DNA from: Bacteroidales bacterium
GTDB lineage: Bacteria; Bacteroidota; Bacteroidia; Bacteroidales; UBA932
Assembly: GCA_029009115.1 (NCBI GenBank)
Contig: JAQXJU010000064.1
Coordinates: 1-64,000 of the forward strand
Reading direction: 5' to 3'
DNA length: 64,000 nt
Each line of letters opens with the position of its first letter. Position 1 is the stretch's first letter. Position numbers and translations under genes: made by a program. The notes under the pieces are model-generated. The model did no database searches and was not told the origin of the DNA. It saw nothing but the letters and a program-made list of their open reading frames with translations. This document shows positions 49,204 through 59,524 of this stretch, piece by piece.

Positions 49204-50106
49204 ATGATCAGATCAATGACCGGCTACGGCAAGGCCGTAGCCCAGCTCGAAAACGGCAAGATTACCGTTGAAATCCGCACCCTCAACGGCAAGAATGCCG
49301 ACATCAACCTCAAGTCCCCGCTCCTGCCCAAAGACAAGGAGATAGAAATCAGACGCAAGATAGCCTCAGTACTTGTACGGGGCACCATCGACGTCTTCAT
49401 CAACTGGGAACCTGACACAAGCGACTGCTCGCATCCCATCAACAAAGACCTTGTCAGGACCTACTACGGCGAGCTCCTCGAGTTGAGGAAGACTCTTCCC
49501 GGATTCGCCCTCGGGTCCTTCAAAGAAACAGATCGGATGAACAACGAACTTCTTACCGCAGTCCTGCGGCTTCCGGATGTTATCGACAATTCCCGAAAGG
49601 AGATAATCACCCCCGAGAACTGGCCCCTGGTGGAAGGTGCCTTCGACAGGGCGCTCGAGGCTCTCTGCGAGTACCGCGCCGTCGAGGGGAAAGCCCTCTA
49701 CAGGGATGTAACTTCGCGGATTGCCAGAATTCTGGACCTTGAAGATGAGGTCGAAGGATTTGAAGCAGAAAGGATTGCCGCTGTCCGCGAGAGAATCTCC
49801 AAGGCACTTGAAGATCTTAGTCAGAAGCCCGATGCCAGCCGCTTTGAACAGGAGATGATCTTCTACCTCGAGAAACTTGACATAAACGAGGAGAAGGTAC
49901 GCCTGCGCCAGCACTGCAAGTACTTTCTCGACACCATCGACTCCGAGCCCGAACCCGGACGCAAACTGGGATTCATCATTCAGGAAATGGGACGCGAGAT
50001 CAACACCACAGGTTCCAAGGCCAATCACGCCGGAATCCAGAAGACCGTAGTCCGTATGAAAGACGAACTGGAGAAGATTCGAGAGCAAAGTATGAACATT
50101 CTGTAA
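49204..50106 (+). CDS. YicC family endoribonuclease
   Basis: MIRSMTGYGKA N-terminus; EPEPGRKLGFIIQEMGREINTTGSKANHAGIQKTVVRMKDELEKIREQ C-terminus. Confidence 0.94.
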   Translation: MIRSMTGYGKAVAQLENGKITVEIRTLNGKNADINLKSPLLPKDKEIEIRRKIASVLVRGTIDVFINWEPDTSDCSHPINKDLVRTYYGELLELRKTLPGFALGSFKETDRMNNELLTAVLRLPDVIDNSRKEIITPENWPLVEGAFDRALEALCEYRAVEGKALYRDVTSRIARILDLEDEVEGFEAERIAAVRERISKALEDLSQKPDASRFEQEMIFYLEKLDINEEKVRLRQHCKYFLDTIDSEPEPGRKLGFIIQEMGREINTTGSKANHAGIQKTVVRMKDELEKIREQSMNIL

Positions 50107-50117
50107 TCCAGCGCAAT

Positions 50118-50753
50118 ATGAAGAACAAGCAACTAACTGTCTTTCTTATGCTTACAACTGCCATTCTCAGCTCCTGCGCCGGACCTTCCCCCAGGGAAGA
50201 GAGTTCGGAAAACGCTGTCATCTCTGCCATAATGGAGAGGCGTTCCATACGCAAGTACCAGGACAAGGCCGTTCCCCGGGAACTGCTTCAGAAGGTTGCC
50301 GAATGCGGAGTACACGCTCCCAACGCTATGAATGCCCAGAAGTGGGAGGTCCGAATTGTGGACAGCCCCGAATACATAGACGGAGTGACCAAACTCTTCC
50401 AGGCAAAGTATCCGGAGGTAGCCGCCCGCAACACCTACTTCAAGAATGTCTTTCGCAATGCACCGGCCATCATCTGCGTTGCCGGGGATGGAGGACGGTT
50501 CAGCGATGTGAACTGCGGTCTCATGGGCGAGAATATGATGCTCGCCGCCCATTCACTCGGACTCGGCACCTGCTGCCTCGGCGGTCCCGTAGATTTCCTG
50601 ATGCATGAAGCCGATGCAAGGCCCTACCTCGATGCCCTGCAGTTCTCCGACGGATATACCCTCTGCTACATCCTTGCAATAGGCTACCCCGAAGAGAGCC
50701 CCGAAGCCAAGCCCCGGGACCTCAGCAAAATCCGTTTTGTGGATTTCAGATGA
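50118..50753 (+). CDS. Nitroreductase family protein with lipoprotein signal
   Basis: Lipobox-like ILSSC; IMERRSIRKYQDKAVPRELLQKV; GLGTCCLGGP. Confidence 0.87.
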   Translation: MKNKQLTVFLMLTTAILSSCAGPSPREESSENAVISAIMERRSIRKYQDKAVPRELLQKVAECGVHAPNAMNAQKWEVRIVDSPEYIDGVTKLFQAKYPEVAARNTYFKNVFRNAPAIICVAGDGGRFSDVNCGLMGENMMLAAHSLGLGTCCLGGPVDFLMHEADARPYLDALQFSDGYTLCYILAIGYPEESPEAKPRDLSKIRFVDFR

Positions 50754-51802
50754 GGCACTGGTATCAGCTGACGGCTATCACAATTCTGGCAGTTTGCGGC
50801 TGCTCAGGGAAGAATCTCCCGTCTTACTACAGGGATTATCTCAAGGAAACAGCTGCTCTGATACGGGATGTCCAGAAGAATGAAGCCGACGGGTTCTATT
50901 TCTGGACCGATGCGCATTACCCCGACAATGCCGGCAATGCTGTAAACATCTTCCGCTTCCTTCAGAAGCATTCTTCACCCAGAGTTATCTTCTTCGGAGG
51001 AGATGCTTCGGAGAATTCAGCCGAATTAGACGAATCGTTGTCTGATTTCTTGCAGGACATCCACCGCATCAAAGAATTCAGCGACATCATTCTGCTTAGG
51101 GGAAATCACGATTTCGTGAACTACACGGGAGATTTCAAGACCGAATGGGGGAAGAAAAAAGCCCTTCCGCAGGAAGAAGTGGCAAGTATCATACGGTCCG
51201 CTTCCAAGGGTTCAGTCGTAAGGGACTCTTGCGACAGACATTCCTGTTATGGCTATTTTGACAGGAATGGAATCAGATACATCCTTATTGACACCTCAGA
51301 CCATGTTGCAGACTCTACCGTTATTTATGGGATGTCCGACAATCAGATTGACTGGATTCTGTCCGAAGCTGTTCTGAAGGCTCCACAGGGGAGCGGCATA
51401 GTGCTGCTGTCTCATATTCCTCTTGCAGGCCAACTGTTCCAGGACTTCGTCCCTTCTCACGTCGAGATGAGAAGATGCCTGCTGGGTGCCGTCAGAGCTG
51501 AGGCCGTAGAGTTCGCAGGAAAAAACTATGATTTCGCCGGCAGGAAAGACCTGCACTTCCTTATGGTTCTCAGCGGTCACAGACACAGGGACTCAGGAGA
51601 CAATTCCGACGGGATATTACAGATATTGACCGGCAATGACTCACTTACCCCCAATCCTCGAATTGAAAGCCCCGCAGTTGGTGAGAGGGGAACTGTTCTG
51701 GAGCACTGCATCGATTACGTATCTGTCTCAGAAGACTTCTCTACGGTTTCTATTATCCGAATAGGCAGGGGGCAAAACAGGATATTCGATGTCAAAAAGT
51801 AG
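50750..51802 (+). CDS. Metallophosphoesterase, lipoprotein-like N-terminus
   Basis: WTDAHYPDN; FFGGDASENS; LRGNHDFVN; LLSHIPLAG; LSGHRHRDS metallophosphatase motifs; AVCGC lipobox-like. Confidence 0.85.
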   Translation: MRHWYQLTAITILAVCGCSGKNLPSYYRDYLKETAALIRDVQKNEADGFYFWTDAHYPDNAGNAVNIFRFLQKHSSPRVIFFGGDASENSAELDESLSDFLQDIHRIKEFSDIILLRGNHDFVNYTGDFKTEWGKKKALPQEEVASIIRSASKGSVVRDSCDRHSCYGYFDRNGIRYILIDTSDHVADSTVIYGMSDNQIDWILSEAVLKAPQGSGIVLLSHIPLAGQLFQDFVPSHVEMRRCLLGAVRAEAVEFAGKNYDFAGRKDLHFLMVLSGHRHRDSGDNSDGILQILTGNDSLTPNPRIESPAVGERGTVLEHCIDYVSVSEDFSTVSIIRIGRGQNRIFDVKK

Positions 51803-52622
51803 TTTCTTCGGATACTTCGGGCTGGCTGTTGTCTGCCTGTGCATATTCTCCGGATGTCAAAAGAACTGTCCGGGGCGGGAGTATGATACCCTTCGCGCAT
51901 TCCTTTCCGGTCCGACAAAAGCACATATTGACGGTGAACTTACCTTATGGGACAATGCCGACCTTGTCAGCATCTTCTACAAGTCTCCTGATAACGAGAA
52001 ATGGACAGTGTCCGAGATAAGCGGGAAAGGCGAGGCTGTTCTTGTAAGGCCACGCACCCTCAGGGTCATGTCAAGGGATTGCATTATGGCTATAGTCCCG
52101 TACGACGCCACAGCTTATTCAACTGAGAATCAATCTATCACAACTTCTATCAATACCGAGCAGATCTGGAATGAGGAAGGCAGTTCGCATTGCCTGCTGG
52201 CCGCCATCAGCCAGAGCGGGGATTTGCATTTCAGATATTGCAACTCATTCGTATCCCTACACTTGAAGGGTGACGCCACGATATCCTCAATCGAATTGAT
52301 TTCCAACGCCGAAGAGCCTCTGAGTGGCCCGCTGAGTCTATTCCTTCCCCTCGACGGCGATCCACAGGTAAGCTGCACCGGGCAAAGCAAGGTGCTTCTG
52401 AATTGCAACACATCCATTGATGAGGATGGAAAGTATTTCATTTTCAGCACAGCACCTTCGTATCTCCCAGATGGATTGACTTTCAGAATCAAACTGACCA
52501 ACGGTACGGTGCAGACAGTCAAAGTCACAACACCTGTGAATCTGCTATGCGGCCACATTCTACATTTCGAAGGAATATGCAAAACCGGTCAGTCCGACAT
52601 CACAATTCCTGACATCAACTGA
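51789..52622 (+). CDS. Fimbrillin (Mfa-like)-related lipoprotein
   Basis: Lipobox-like IFSGC; KAHIDGELTLWDNADLVSIFY is fimbrillin-like (basic-x(n)-W-x-x-x-D). Confidence 0.55.
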   Translation: MSKSSFFGYFGLAVVCLCIFSGCQKNCPGREYDTLRAFLSGPTKAHIDGELTLWDNADLVSIFYKSPDNEKWTVSEISGKGEAVLVRPRTLRVMSRDCIMAIVPYDATAYSTENQSITTSINTEQIWNEEGSSHCLLAAISQSGDLHFRYCNSFVSLHLKGDATISSIELISNAEEPLSGPLSLFLPLDGDPQVSCTGQSKVLLNCNTSIDEDGKYFIFSTAPSYLPDGLTFRIKLTNGTVQTVKVTTPVNLLCGHILHFEGICKTGQSDITIPDIN

Positions 52623-52629
52623 AATCACG

Positions 52630-54300
52630 ATGAAACCATTATATAAGCATCTGTTCGCACTACTGTGCGTAGTATTCCTCTCCATTGTCTCCTGCACTCC
52701 GGAGAAGGATATTAGCGGGGAAGACGAACAGAACCTCGCGGCCATACTGCCTGGAATTATCGTAGATGAGTATTCAGATGAAGGGGATGAGATTGACCGT
52801 ATTCCCGATTTCAGCCGGACGGGATACCATTACAGCGACGACCCCATTCCCGACTATGACAAAGTGATAGTGACCCTGTACCCTACAGGAGATAAGACCG
52901 ACCGTTCGGACGAGATAAATGCAGCTATCAACAAGGCTGACGGAAAGACCAACTCGGTAGTTCTTCTAAAGGCCGGCGACTATTATGTCAGCAAACAAAT
53001 CAATATACGGCAAAGCCATGTTTGTCTCAGGGGCGAAGGTGGTGGGAAAGACGACTGGAAAACGCGAATTATCGCCTGCGGCAATGGAGAGATGGAAAAT
53101 TGCATCAACATAGGCAACAGGGTGATCAATCCGACAATAGACCAGAGCTCGGTTACAGCAATTGCAGAGGATTATGTTCCTGTAGGACGGCTGTGGCTGG
53201 AGATTGAGAATGTCAGCGGATTCAATGTACGGGACAGGATAGTAATCTTCAGGCCAGCAACCGCAGGATGGATTCACGACATCAGAATGGACAGGATTTC
53301 TGACGGTGAAAACTGGAATCCTGACGATATGGATATGTTCCACGAAAGGATTATCACATCAATTGTAGGCAACAGGATATATCTGGATGCCCCGGTTGTG
53401 ATGGCCATCGATTCCGCGTATGGTGGAGGTTGGATTGCGAAGATTCATCTTGACAGGGTAGTTGAATCCGGAGTTGAGGATGTATTTCTGGAAAGTACAT
53501 TCAATGGCGACCCTAGCGATGAGGACCATTGTCGCAACGGAATCAAGTTTACGGCAAGCGAGCATTGCTGGGCGAGGAGAATCAGCGGAAGGCATTTCAT
53601 ATTCAGTTTGGTAGGTCAGGGAAGTTCGAGCAAGAATATCACCATTGAAGACTGTCATTCATTTGAGCCCGTCAGTCTCATTACCGGAAGTAGGCGCTAT
53701 GCCTTCAATGCAGGACAGCGCTCCGCTCTGGGCCTTGTGATCAGATGCAGCGCAGACAATGACCGTCATTCCTTCACCACTACAGGAAAGGCACCAGGGC
53801 CACTGGCCTTCGTTCATTGCAAGGCAACGAACTGCCATTCCGAGACCAGCCCTCACTGTTTCTGGGCCACCGGAATCCTGTACGACTGCCTGATTCAGGA
53901 TTCAAGGCAGCTGTCTGTTCAGGATAACGATTTCTATGGAACAGGCGCATCTCACGGATGGCAGGCCTCGTGCGTTGTGATGTGGAATTGCGAGGCTCCA
54001 CTTCTGGTCTGCCAGAGTCCATGGACAGCAGAAGGACATCATCCGACAGGCAAGAACTATTGCATTGGATGCATAGGCACTAAGAAACTGTCCACCGTCA
54101 AGGTAAACGGTCAGTATCTCAATGACAGGCCTCAGGGAGAATGGTATCCGGACCCAGGCGCAGGTGCATCGAACACCGCGCACGTGACAAGCGGAACTTA
54201 TTTCGGTGCCAAGGCAATGGGGCTGTCTTTATATGAAGCCCAACTTGCCGCCAGAAAAGCAGAGGGAATCAGGGCGATTCCCGCAAACTGGTATCTCTGA
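52630..54300 (+). CDS. Right-handed beta-helix / pectate lyase superfamily-like lipoprotein
   Basis: GDKTDRSDEINAAINKADGKTNSVVLLKAGDYYVSKQINIRQSHVCLRGEG start of beta-helix; lipobox-like SIVSC. Confidence 0.65.
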   Translation: MKPLYKHLFALLCVVFLSIVSCTPEKDISGEDEQNLAAILPGIIVDEYSDEGDEIDRIPDFSRTGYHYSDDPIPDYDKVIVTLYPTGDKTDRSDEINAAINKADGKTNSVVLLKAGDYYVSKQINIRQSHVCLRGEGGGKDDWKTRIIACGNGEMENCINIGNRVINPTIDQSSVTAIAEDYVPVGRLWLEIENVSGFNVRDRIVIFRPATAGWIHDIRMDRISDGENWNPDDMDMFHERIITSIVGNRIYLDAPVVMAIDSAYGGGWIAKIHLDRVVESGVEDVFLESTFNGDPSDEDHCRNGIKFTASEHCWARRISGRHFIFSLVGQGSSSKNITIEDCHSFEPVSLITGSRRYAFNAGQRSALGLVIRCSADNDRHSFTTTGKAPGPLAFVHCKATNCHSETSPHCFWATGILYDCLIQDSRQLSVQDNDFYGTGASHGWQASCVVMWNCEAPLLVCQSPWTAEGHHPTGKNYCIGCIGTKKLSTVKVNGQYLNDRPQGEWYPDPGAGASNTAHVTSGTYFGAKAMGLSLYEAQLAARKAEGIRAIPANWYL

Positions 54301-54322
54301 GCCAGGAATCCGAGAAGCAAGC

Positions 54323-56338
54323 TTAAAGAGAGAAAACAAAGGAATAACTGCCCTTCAATGGAGCCTGGGAACTGCTTCTCAGACGTATTGCATACAAGGA
54401 TTCTCCCCAGTGGCGGACCAATTGTTTGTCTTCAATCTTCATTGTCTCGATTTCGGGAGTCATTGTTTCGGGATACTTCATCTTCAGGACCTTTCCTCCA
54501 AGTTCAATTGCAAGCATCCCTTCCGCAACGGATTTAACCTTTCCGGGCGTGATGAAGTGTACCTCGTCGCCTGCGACTCTTCCATTGAGTTCATATTCAT
54601 CCAGCACCGTAAGTGAAGACCCCATACCTGAATCCTTGAGACTCAAGGTTCTTGTGTATGAGACGAGGGATGCCTCCTCGGGATATGCGGCGGCAAACTC
54701 ACTCTTCATAACGTAATTCTTCTTGACCACCTCGAATGACGAATATGACGCAGCATATTGTGAGCCATCCTTCTGAGCCACCCCATTCGGGGAAGGACAA
54801 TTGTGCCATTCGGATATCATAGTCCAGATTTTGTATCTGTTCTCTCCGAAAGTATCCTTTACATACGTACCGACGCCGGGGTCAACAAGGAAAGGTATCT
54901 TGTCCACATAGAGGACAAAACTGCCTACGTCATTGTGACCATGAGTCTCGCCGTTATTGCCGGCTTTTGCCCCTACGAACCATGAATCACGGGTGCGGAG
55001 AAAGGCCTGCTGGCTCACAGGATACCAGCTTGCATCAGGGACAGATGCCCTGAGCTCTTCCATAAGGACTTTAGGGTCGGCTCCTTCCTTTAGACGCTGG
55101 TTATACTTGTCTGCCTCACGACAGAATTCCTTGTAATGACGAACTATTTCCAACTGCCTGTAGCCTTCGTCGGAAAAAAGGGAAGGATAAGGGACAGACT
55201 TATAGGGCGCTTTGAACGACATATAAATTGCCATATTCTTCAACTCCCTGCTATCAAACAGATTACCCACCGTGTAAAGCATCATTGGATTCTCTCCTCC
55301 AGTTGCATTGCCGTCGGCGAAGTTTGCCCACATACTCTTTCCGGTATCGGAGTTAATACCGGCATAGACTCTGGACTTGTAAGCAGCCATTGCCTGAAAA
55401 TGCGGATTACTGCCTATCTTGAATGCTCCACGGGAAGCATCTGAAAGCAACTGGAGATATTCACAGAAACGTCCTATTGACTGTCCCCAATATGTTGCGC
55501 CCTCATCACAGGCTCCATCCTGTGGATAGGCCGCAAGATACTTGTCCACACTCTCAATCGAAGCCCTTACTGCGGCATCGAGTCTCTTTTGATCCTTTTC
55601 CATCAGAAGAATCGCGAGAAGACAGCCGTGATTGCACCAAGGATTCCAGTTGTTCAATCTGTCGCCAATAGAGCCCATCCACTTAAACTCATCGGTACCA
55701 TATCCCTGAAGTGCCGGATCGATAATGATTCGCTTCACTGCATCCTGGACGCTTTCGCTGATGCTCGGGTCGATTTTGTCAATCTCTTCGTGAAAGAAAT
55801 GCCATACGATAGGGATTGTTGCACCCAGACGGACATTACCGAGACCTATCTTCTCCATTTCGTAGCGAGGCAGCTGTCCATAGGTCTGATTTGAGTGAGA
55901 CCAGTGGTATGAGGTTCCGTAGAACCACAGGCCATCGGCGATATCCATAAGGAAACGCCCCTCGCCCTCGGCAAGTTCGCCCATCATCAGGTATATTATT
56001 GCCTCCCTGTTCTTCAGTTCTATCGTCCTCATCGCCTGCTTGTCGCCTGTGGTATTCAGGCTGACAAAGGTGGAGGCTGGAATATGCTGCCACTTGTATT
56101 TGAGATACTTCTCGGCTTTGTTGACAAATCTACGTTTCATTTCATCGTTGAGAAGACGGTCCCACGCCTGCCTGTCGGAATAAGCAGGAAAGGGGAACCA
56201 TTCTCCACCAACCTTGAAACTTTCAGCCACACCCTTGGTTTGATACAGCGCTGTCAGACTCTCAGGCGCGCCATCTTTGGCATAAAGCGCAGAGCAGGCC
56301 AGAATTGAGGCCAGAATTGTCAAAAGAATTCTTGTCAT
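54323..56338 (-). CDS. Heparinase II/III family protein (polysaccharide lyase-like)
   Basis: Alpha/alpha-toroid N-domain (GDRLNNWNPWCNHGCLLAILL) and NGETHGHNDVGSFVLYVDKIPFLVDPGVGTY. Confidence 0.82.
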   Translation of the reverse strand: MTRILLTILASILACSALYAKDGAPESLTALYQTKGVAESFKVGGEWFPFPAYSDRQAWDRLLNDEMKRRFVNKAEKYLKYKWQHIPASTFVSLNTTGDKQAMRTIELKNREAIIYLMMGELAEGEGRFLMDIADGLWFYGTSYHWSHSNQTYGQLPRYEMEKIGLGNVRLGATIPIVWHFFHEEIDKIDPSISESVQDAVKRIIIDPALQGYGTDEFKWMGSIGDRLNNWNPWCNHGCLLAILLMEKDQKRLDAAVRASIESVDKYLAAYPQDGACDEGATYWGQSIGRFCEYLQLLSDASRGAFKIGSNPHFQAMAAYKSRVYAGINSDTGKSMWANFADGNATGGENPMMLYTVGNLFDSRELKNMAIYMSFKAPYKSVPYPSLFSDEGYRQLEIVRHYKEFCREADKYNQRLKEGADPKVLMEELRASVPDASWYPVSQQAFLRTRDSWFVGAKAGNNGETHGHNDVGSFVLYVDKIPFLVDPGVGTYVKDTFGENRYKIWTMISEWHNCPSPNGVAQKDGSQYAASYSSFEVVKKNYVMKSEFAAAYPEEASLVSYTRTLSLKDSGMGSSLTVLDEYELNGRVAGDEVHFITPGKVKSVAEGMLAIELGGKVLKMKYPETMTPEIETMKIEDKQLVRHWGESLYAIRLRSSSQAPLKGSYSFVFSL

Positions 56339-57669
56339 AACTTATCGTATGTCAGGACTATTTCATACAGGGCCGCAAAATTGGTTGTAGGCAGATCCAG
56401 CCTGTATGCCACGCCCTTTTCAGTATCTGAAAGAGTAAAAGTGTAATCCTTTGAGGAAGGTACGGTATAACTCTTCCCTCCGGCAAGTTCTTTCGGCTCA
56501 CCTGTTGCAGGATTGTCTGTGATAGCATATGCGATTGCCTTTCCTCCATTCCTTACATATACGGATACCAGTCTGAAATCAGGGAATGACGGAAGGAGCA
56601 TATAATCGTGGACTGAACCTCCGAAACGGAAACCAGACCCATTGGTAGAGCGCCAACTGTCACTGCCCTTATTGGCTGCAATATAGAAATAAAAAGCGGC
56701 ATCAGGATAGTCTTCCAGATAGTAAGGGCCTGAGAGTCCCTTTCCGCAAACGGTACTTATGCCAGGACGGCTGCCGACGAAAGGCCACCCGCCATTGACA
56801 AGTGAGGCGCCATCGTGAATCAGACATCTGACTACCTTGGTGGAAGACTCGAATACAAGCGACCAGTCAGCCTCCTTTCCGATGTTCAAAATATGACTGC
56901 GAATCAACTCAACGGCCTTGTCCGTAACTTTTTGGGCAGAAAGGTCAGAATTGTCAATCAGAGTAACTCTTAACCCCTTGCTCAATCTGACCGCAGGCAC
57001 AGGGACATAGTATTCCCCGGGCAGGAAAACAGACTCTCCGTCGGGAGGTAGCAGAACAATCGTATCGGATCCTTCTACGGACTCGGTCTTTAGAGTAGCC
57101 GGATTGTAATACAAGTTCCCACAAAGGGCCTCTCCTGCATTGGAAGCCAGCTTGACCTGCACTATATTATCTGAATTTATCTCGAATTTAATGAGAGTCA
57201 GGATATTACGCATAAGGACCTCGTTTCCCTTCACTTCTCCTATCGAGATATTCGAGGCTTTGGGTATGTTCCCCTTGACACAAACATAGGAGGATGGAAG
57301 GGACAACTGTATCAGATTCTGTTCCATATCCAGACTCACCGACTCCGATGAAGGATAGACAAAATATCTGGGAGTGAAAGCACTGCCGCAAGTAAGTTCA
57401 ATCCTTGCCGAATTACCCTCTGCCAGAACAGGTGCAAGATCTTTATACAGGGAATGTCTTTTCAGTTCGTCATAGGTAGCCAGACAACATAACCTGTCAT
57501 CTTCCTCCCAAATGATGCTGGAGGCCTGAAGTGTAGTTCTGGCAACATCGCTGTGAAGTGTCAGGACAAAGGTTGAGGAATGCTCTGTAAGGTTATCACC
57601 TTTGCTGCAGGCAACAAACAGAATCGTCCAAACGAACAGACTACCAATCAAGTTTATCTTCTTCATCAT
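56335..57669 (-). CDS. Fimbrillin-like/SGBP-like PUL lipoprotein
   Basis: Lipobox-like LFVAC; ARTTLQASSIIWEEDDRLCCL fimbrillin-like; located after SusD. Confidence 0.6.
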   Translation of the reverse strand: MMKKINLIGSLFVWTILFVACSKGDNLTEHSSTFVLTLHSDVARTTLQASSIIWEEDDRLCCLATYDELKRHSLYKDLAPVLAEGNSARIELTCGSAFTPRYFVYPSSESVSLDMEQNLIQLSLPSSYVCVKGNIPKASNISIGEVKGNEVLMRNILTLIKFEINSDNIVQVKLASNAGEALCGNLYYNPATLKTESVEGSDTIVLLPPDGESVFLPGEYYVPVPAVRLSKGLRVTLIDNSDLSAQKVTDKAVELIRSHILNIGKEADWSLVFESSTKVVRCLIHDGASLVNGGWPFVGSRPGISTVCGKGLSGPYYLEDYPDAAFYFYIAANKGSDSWRSTNGSGFRFGGSVHDYMLLPSFPDFRLVSVYVRNGGKAIAYAITDNPATGEPKELAGGKSYTVPSSKDYTFTLSDTEKGVAYRLDLPTTNFAALYEIVLTYDKL

Positions 57670-59512
57670 ATTTTTCGTTGTCTATGTTTCCTCCTCCTGT
57701 AACGGAGAAGCAAGCCTTGGATGAATTGAAATAATTCTGGTCCGATGAGTTGAGTGCCTGATTATACAGTATTTCGTATTCCGGATAATCGCACAGCAGA
57801 CAATTCCTGACATTGTCAAGGGTTCGGGGAAGTTCGTAACCTCTGGCATACCAATATACATTCCTGTATGTGCTCTGCTCATTTTCGAGCAGGAACTGAT
57901 GCAAAGGCTCATATACGTTATCCAGCAGCCATCTTGCCCCTCTTCTGTGTGAGTCAAACCATTCGTGGCCCTCTCCGCCCATTTCGAAAACCCGCTCCCA
58001 GAAGATTGCGCTGACGAGTTCATCTTTTGTAGCGAACTGCCCCTTAGTCCATGCGGGCTGTGAAGAAGGCTCACTGGCAGAATTTCTGGCCCTTTGGTGG
58101 ATGCACTCTATATAATCGTAAGAATCTCCCAGAGAGCCGTTGATTCCAAGTTCGGCACAGGCCTCGGCAGCGATGAAATACATCTCTGGAAGTCGCAACA
58201 GATAGTAATCGGCATATCCGGCATCCTGATCAAACTGGGGATAGAGATACTTCTTGAAATAGGCCTGATCTGTACTGTTCTTCATAGGATAGACCTCAAC
58301 CTTGCGAGCCTCACCGTAAGGATTGCCATTATTGTCGGCAGTTGCATAGTATTCATTATAGATGTATGAAGCATCGAGCCTGGGGTCGTTGCATCCCACA
58401 AAGAACTTGTCACTGCCTGAAGTCCGGACAGGGCCTCCATAAGTCCTCCCCCACTTTTGGAAGACATATCTGCATGGTCTGACCATTCCCGGGGTGGATG
58501 CGTGGGTCAGGAGTGTTGCATTCAGAGTTCCGACCATATAGGCAGGAAGAGAATAAGTGGAGGCGACAGAGCTGATGCCGCCGTTGGGAGTAACCTGAAT
58601 AGCAAATATTCTCTCTTCTGAGAAGAAAGCATTGTCCGCAGACTGTGGATCCCAGTTGAAAAGCGTCCTGTAATCTTCCTCCAGCGAATACGGGCCCTTG
58701 TTGATTACTTCATCAGCACACAGAAGAGCATTCTTCCAAGCCTTGGAGGCACTGTCAATCCCCAACTCACTGAAATCAGGGACAATCTCGCCGGAGGCTA
58801 TTGTCCCGAATGCCTGGTCGGAGGGAGAGGACAGGATTGAGGCTATCTGAAGGTACACCTGTGCGAGGAATGCTTTTGCGGCATATTTGTCAGCCCTGCC
58901 TGAAAGACCTGTAATCTCTTTCTGCCTTTCAGCGGTACGCATATTCTCGAAGGCATATTCCAAGTCTTTGAGAATCAAGTCATATACCTTTACGAAGGAA
59001 TCACGTTTGACATAAGCATCCTTGTCCGAACTCATCGGGGAGGTAAAAACAGGGACATCCCCAAACATTCTGACGGCATAGAAATACATTATTGCCCTGA
59101 TTAACCTGGCCTCACCCTCAATCTCGTCTTTCTGCTCCTGGGGCACAGGACTGGTTCTCAGCCCTTGAATGACTGAATTGGCAGTATTGATTGTGGTGAA
59201 CATTCCTGCCAGAATACTGCGTCCTGTATTCTGGTCCGCATAGAGTGTTCCCCTGAGGCACTGTTCCAGGGCAAGGCCACTGCGGGTATCTTTCCAGTGC
59301 ACAAGAGGCGATGCACAATTGAAGTTAAAGAACCAAGCAGAAGAGGTAAACACCTTGCCCATTGTTCCGTACAGGCCAAAAATCTGCGCATCAAGAGCTT
59401 TCTGCGTATCGAATGCGGAGCCTTGCAGAAGTCTCGTCGAAGGGTCCTCATCCAGAATCCGGCAGGACACCAGCGCAAATACAGCAACTATTACAGCAAA
59501 TATCTTCTTCAT
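57641..59512 (-). CDS. susD: RagB/SusD family nutrient uptake outer membrane protein
   Basis: LVSCRILDEDPST lipobox; YFYAVRMFGDVPVFT; YYLLRLPEMYFIAAEACAELG. Confidence 0.94.
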   Translation of the reverse strand: MKKIFAVIVAVFALVSCRILDEDPSTRLLQGSAFDTQKALDAQIFGLYGTMGKVFTSSAWFFNFNCASPLVHWKDTRSGLALEQCLRGTLYADQNTGRSILAGMFTTINTANSVIQGLRTSPVPQEQKDEIEGEARLIRAIMYFYAVRMFGDVPVFTSPMSSDKDAYVKRDSFVKVYDLILKDLEYAFENMRTAERQKEITGLSGRADKYAAKAFLAQVYLQIASILSSPSDQAFGTIASGEIVPDFSELGIDSASKAWKNALLCADEVINKGPYSLEEDYRTLFNWDPQSADNAFFSEERIFAIQVTPNGGISSVASTYSLPAYMVGTLNATLLTHASTPGMVRPCRYVFQKWGRTYGGPVRTSGSDKFFVGCNDPRLDASYIYNEYYATADNNGNPYGEARKVEVYPMKNSTDQAYFKKYLYPQFDQDAGYADYYLLRLPEMYFIAAEACAELGINGSLGDSYDYIECIHQRARNSASEPSSQPAWTKGQFATKDELVSAIFWERVFEMGGEGHEWFDSHRRGARWLLDNVYEPLHQFLLENEQSTYRNVYWYARGYELPRTLDNVRNCLLCDYPEYEILYNQALNSSDQNYFNSSKACFSVTGGGNIDNEKYDEEDKLDW

Positions 59513-59524
59513 TCTAGCGTTGCA

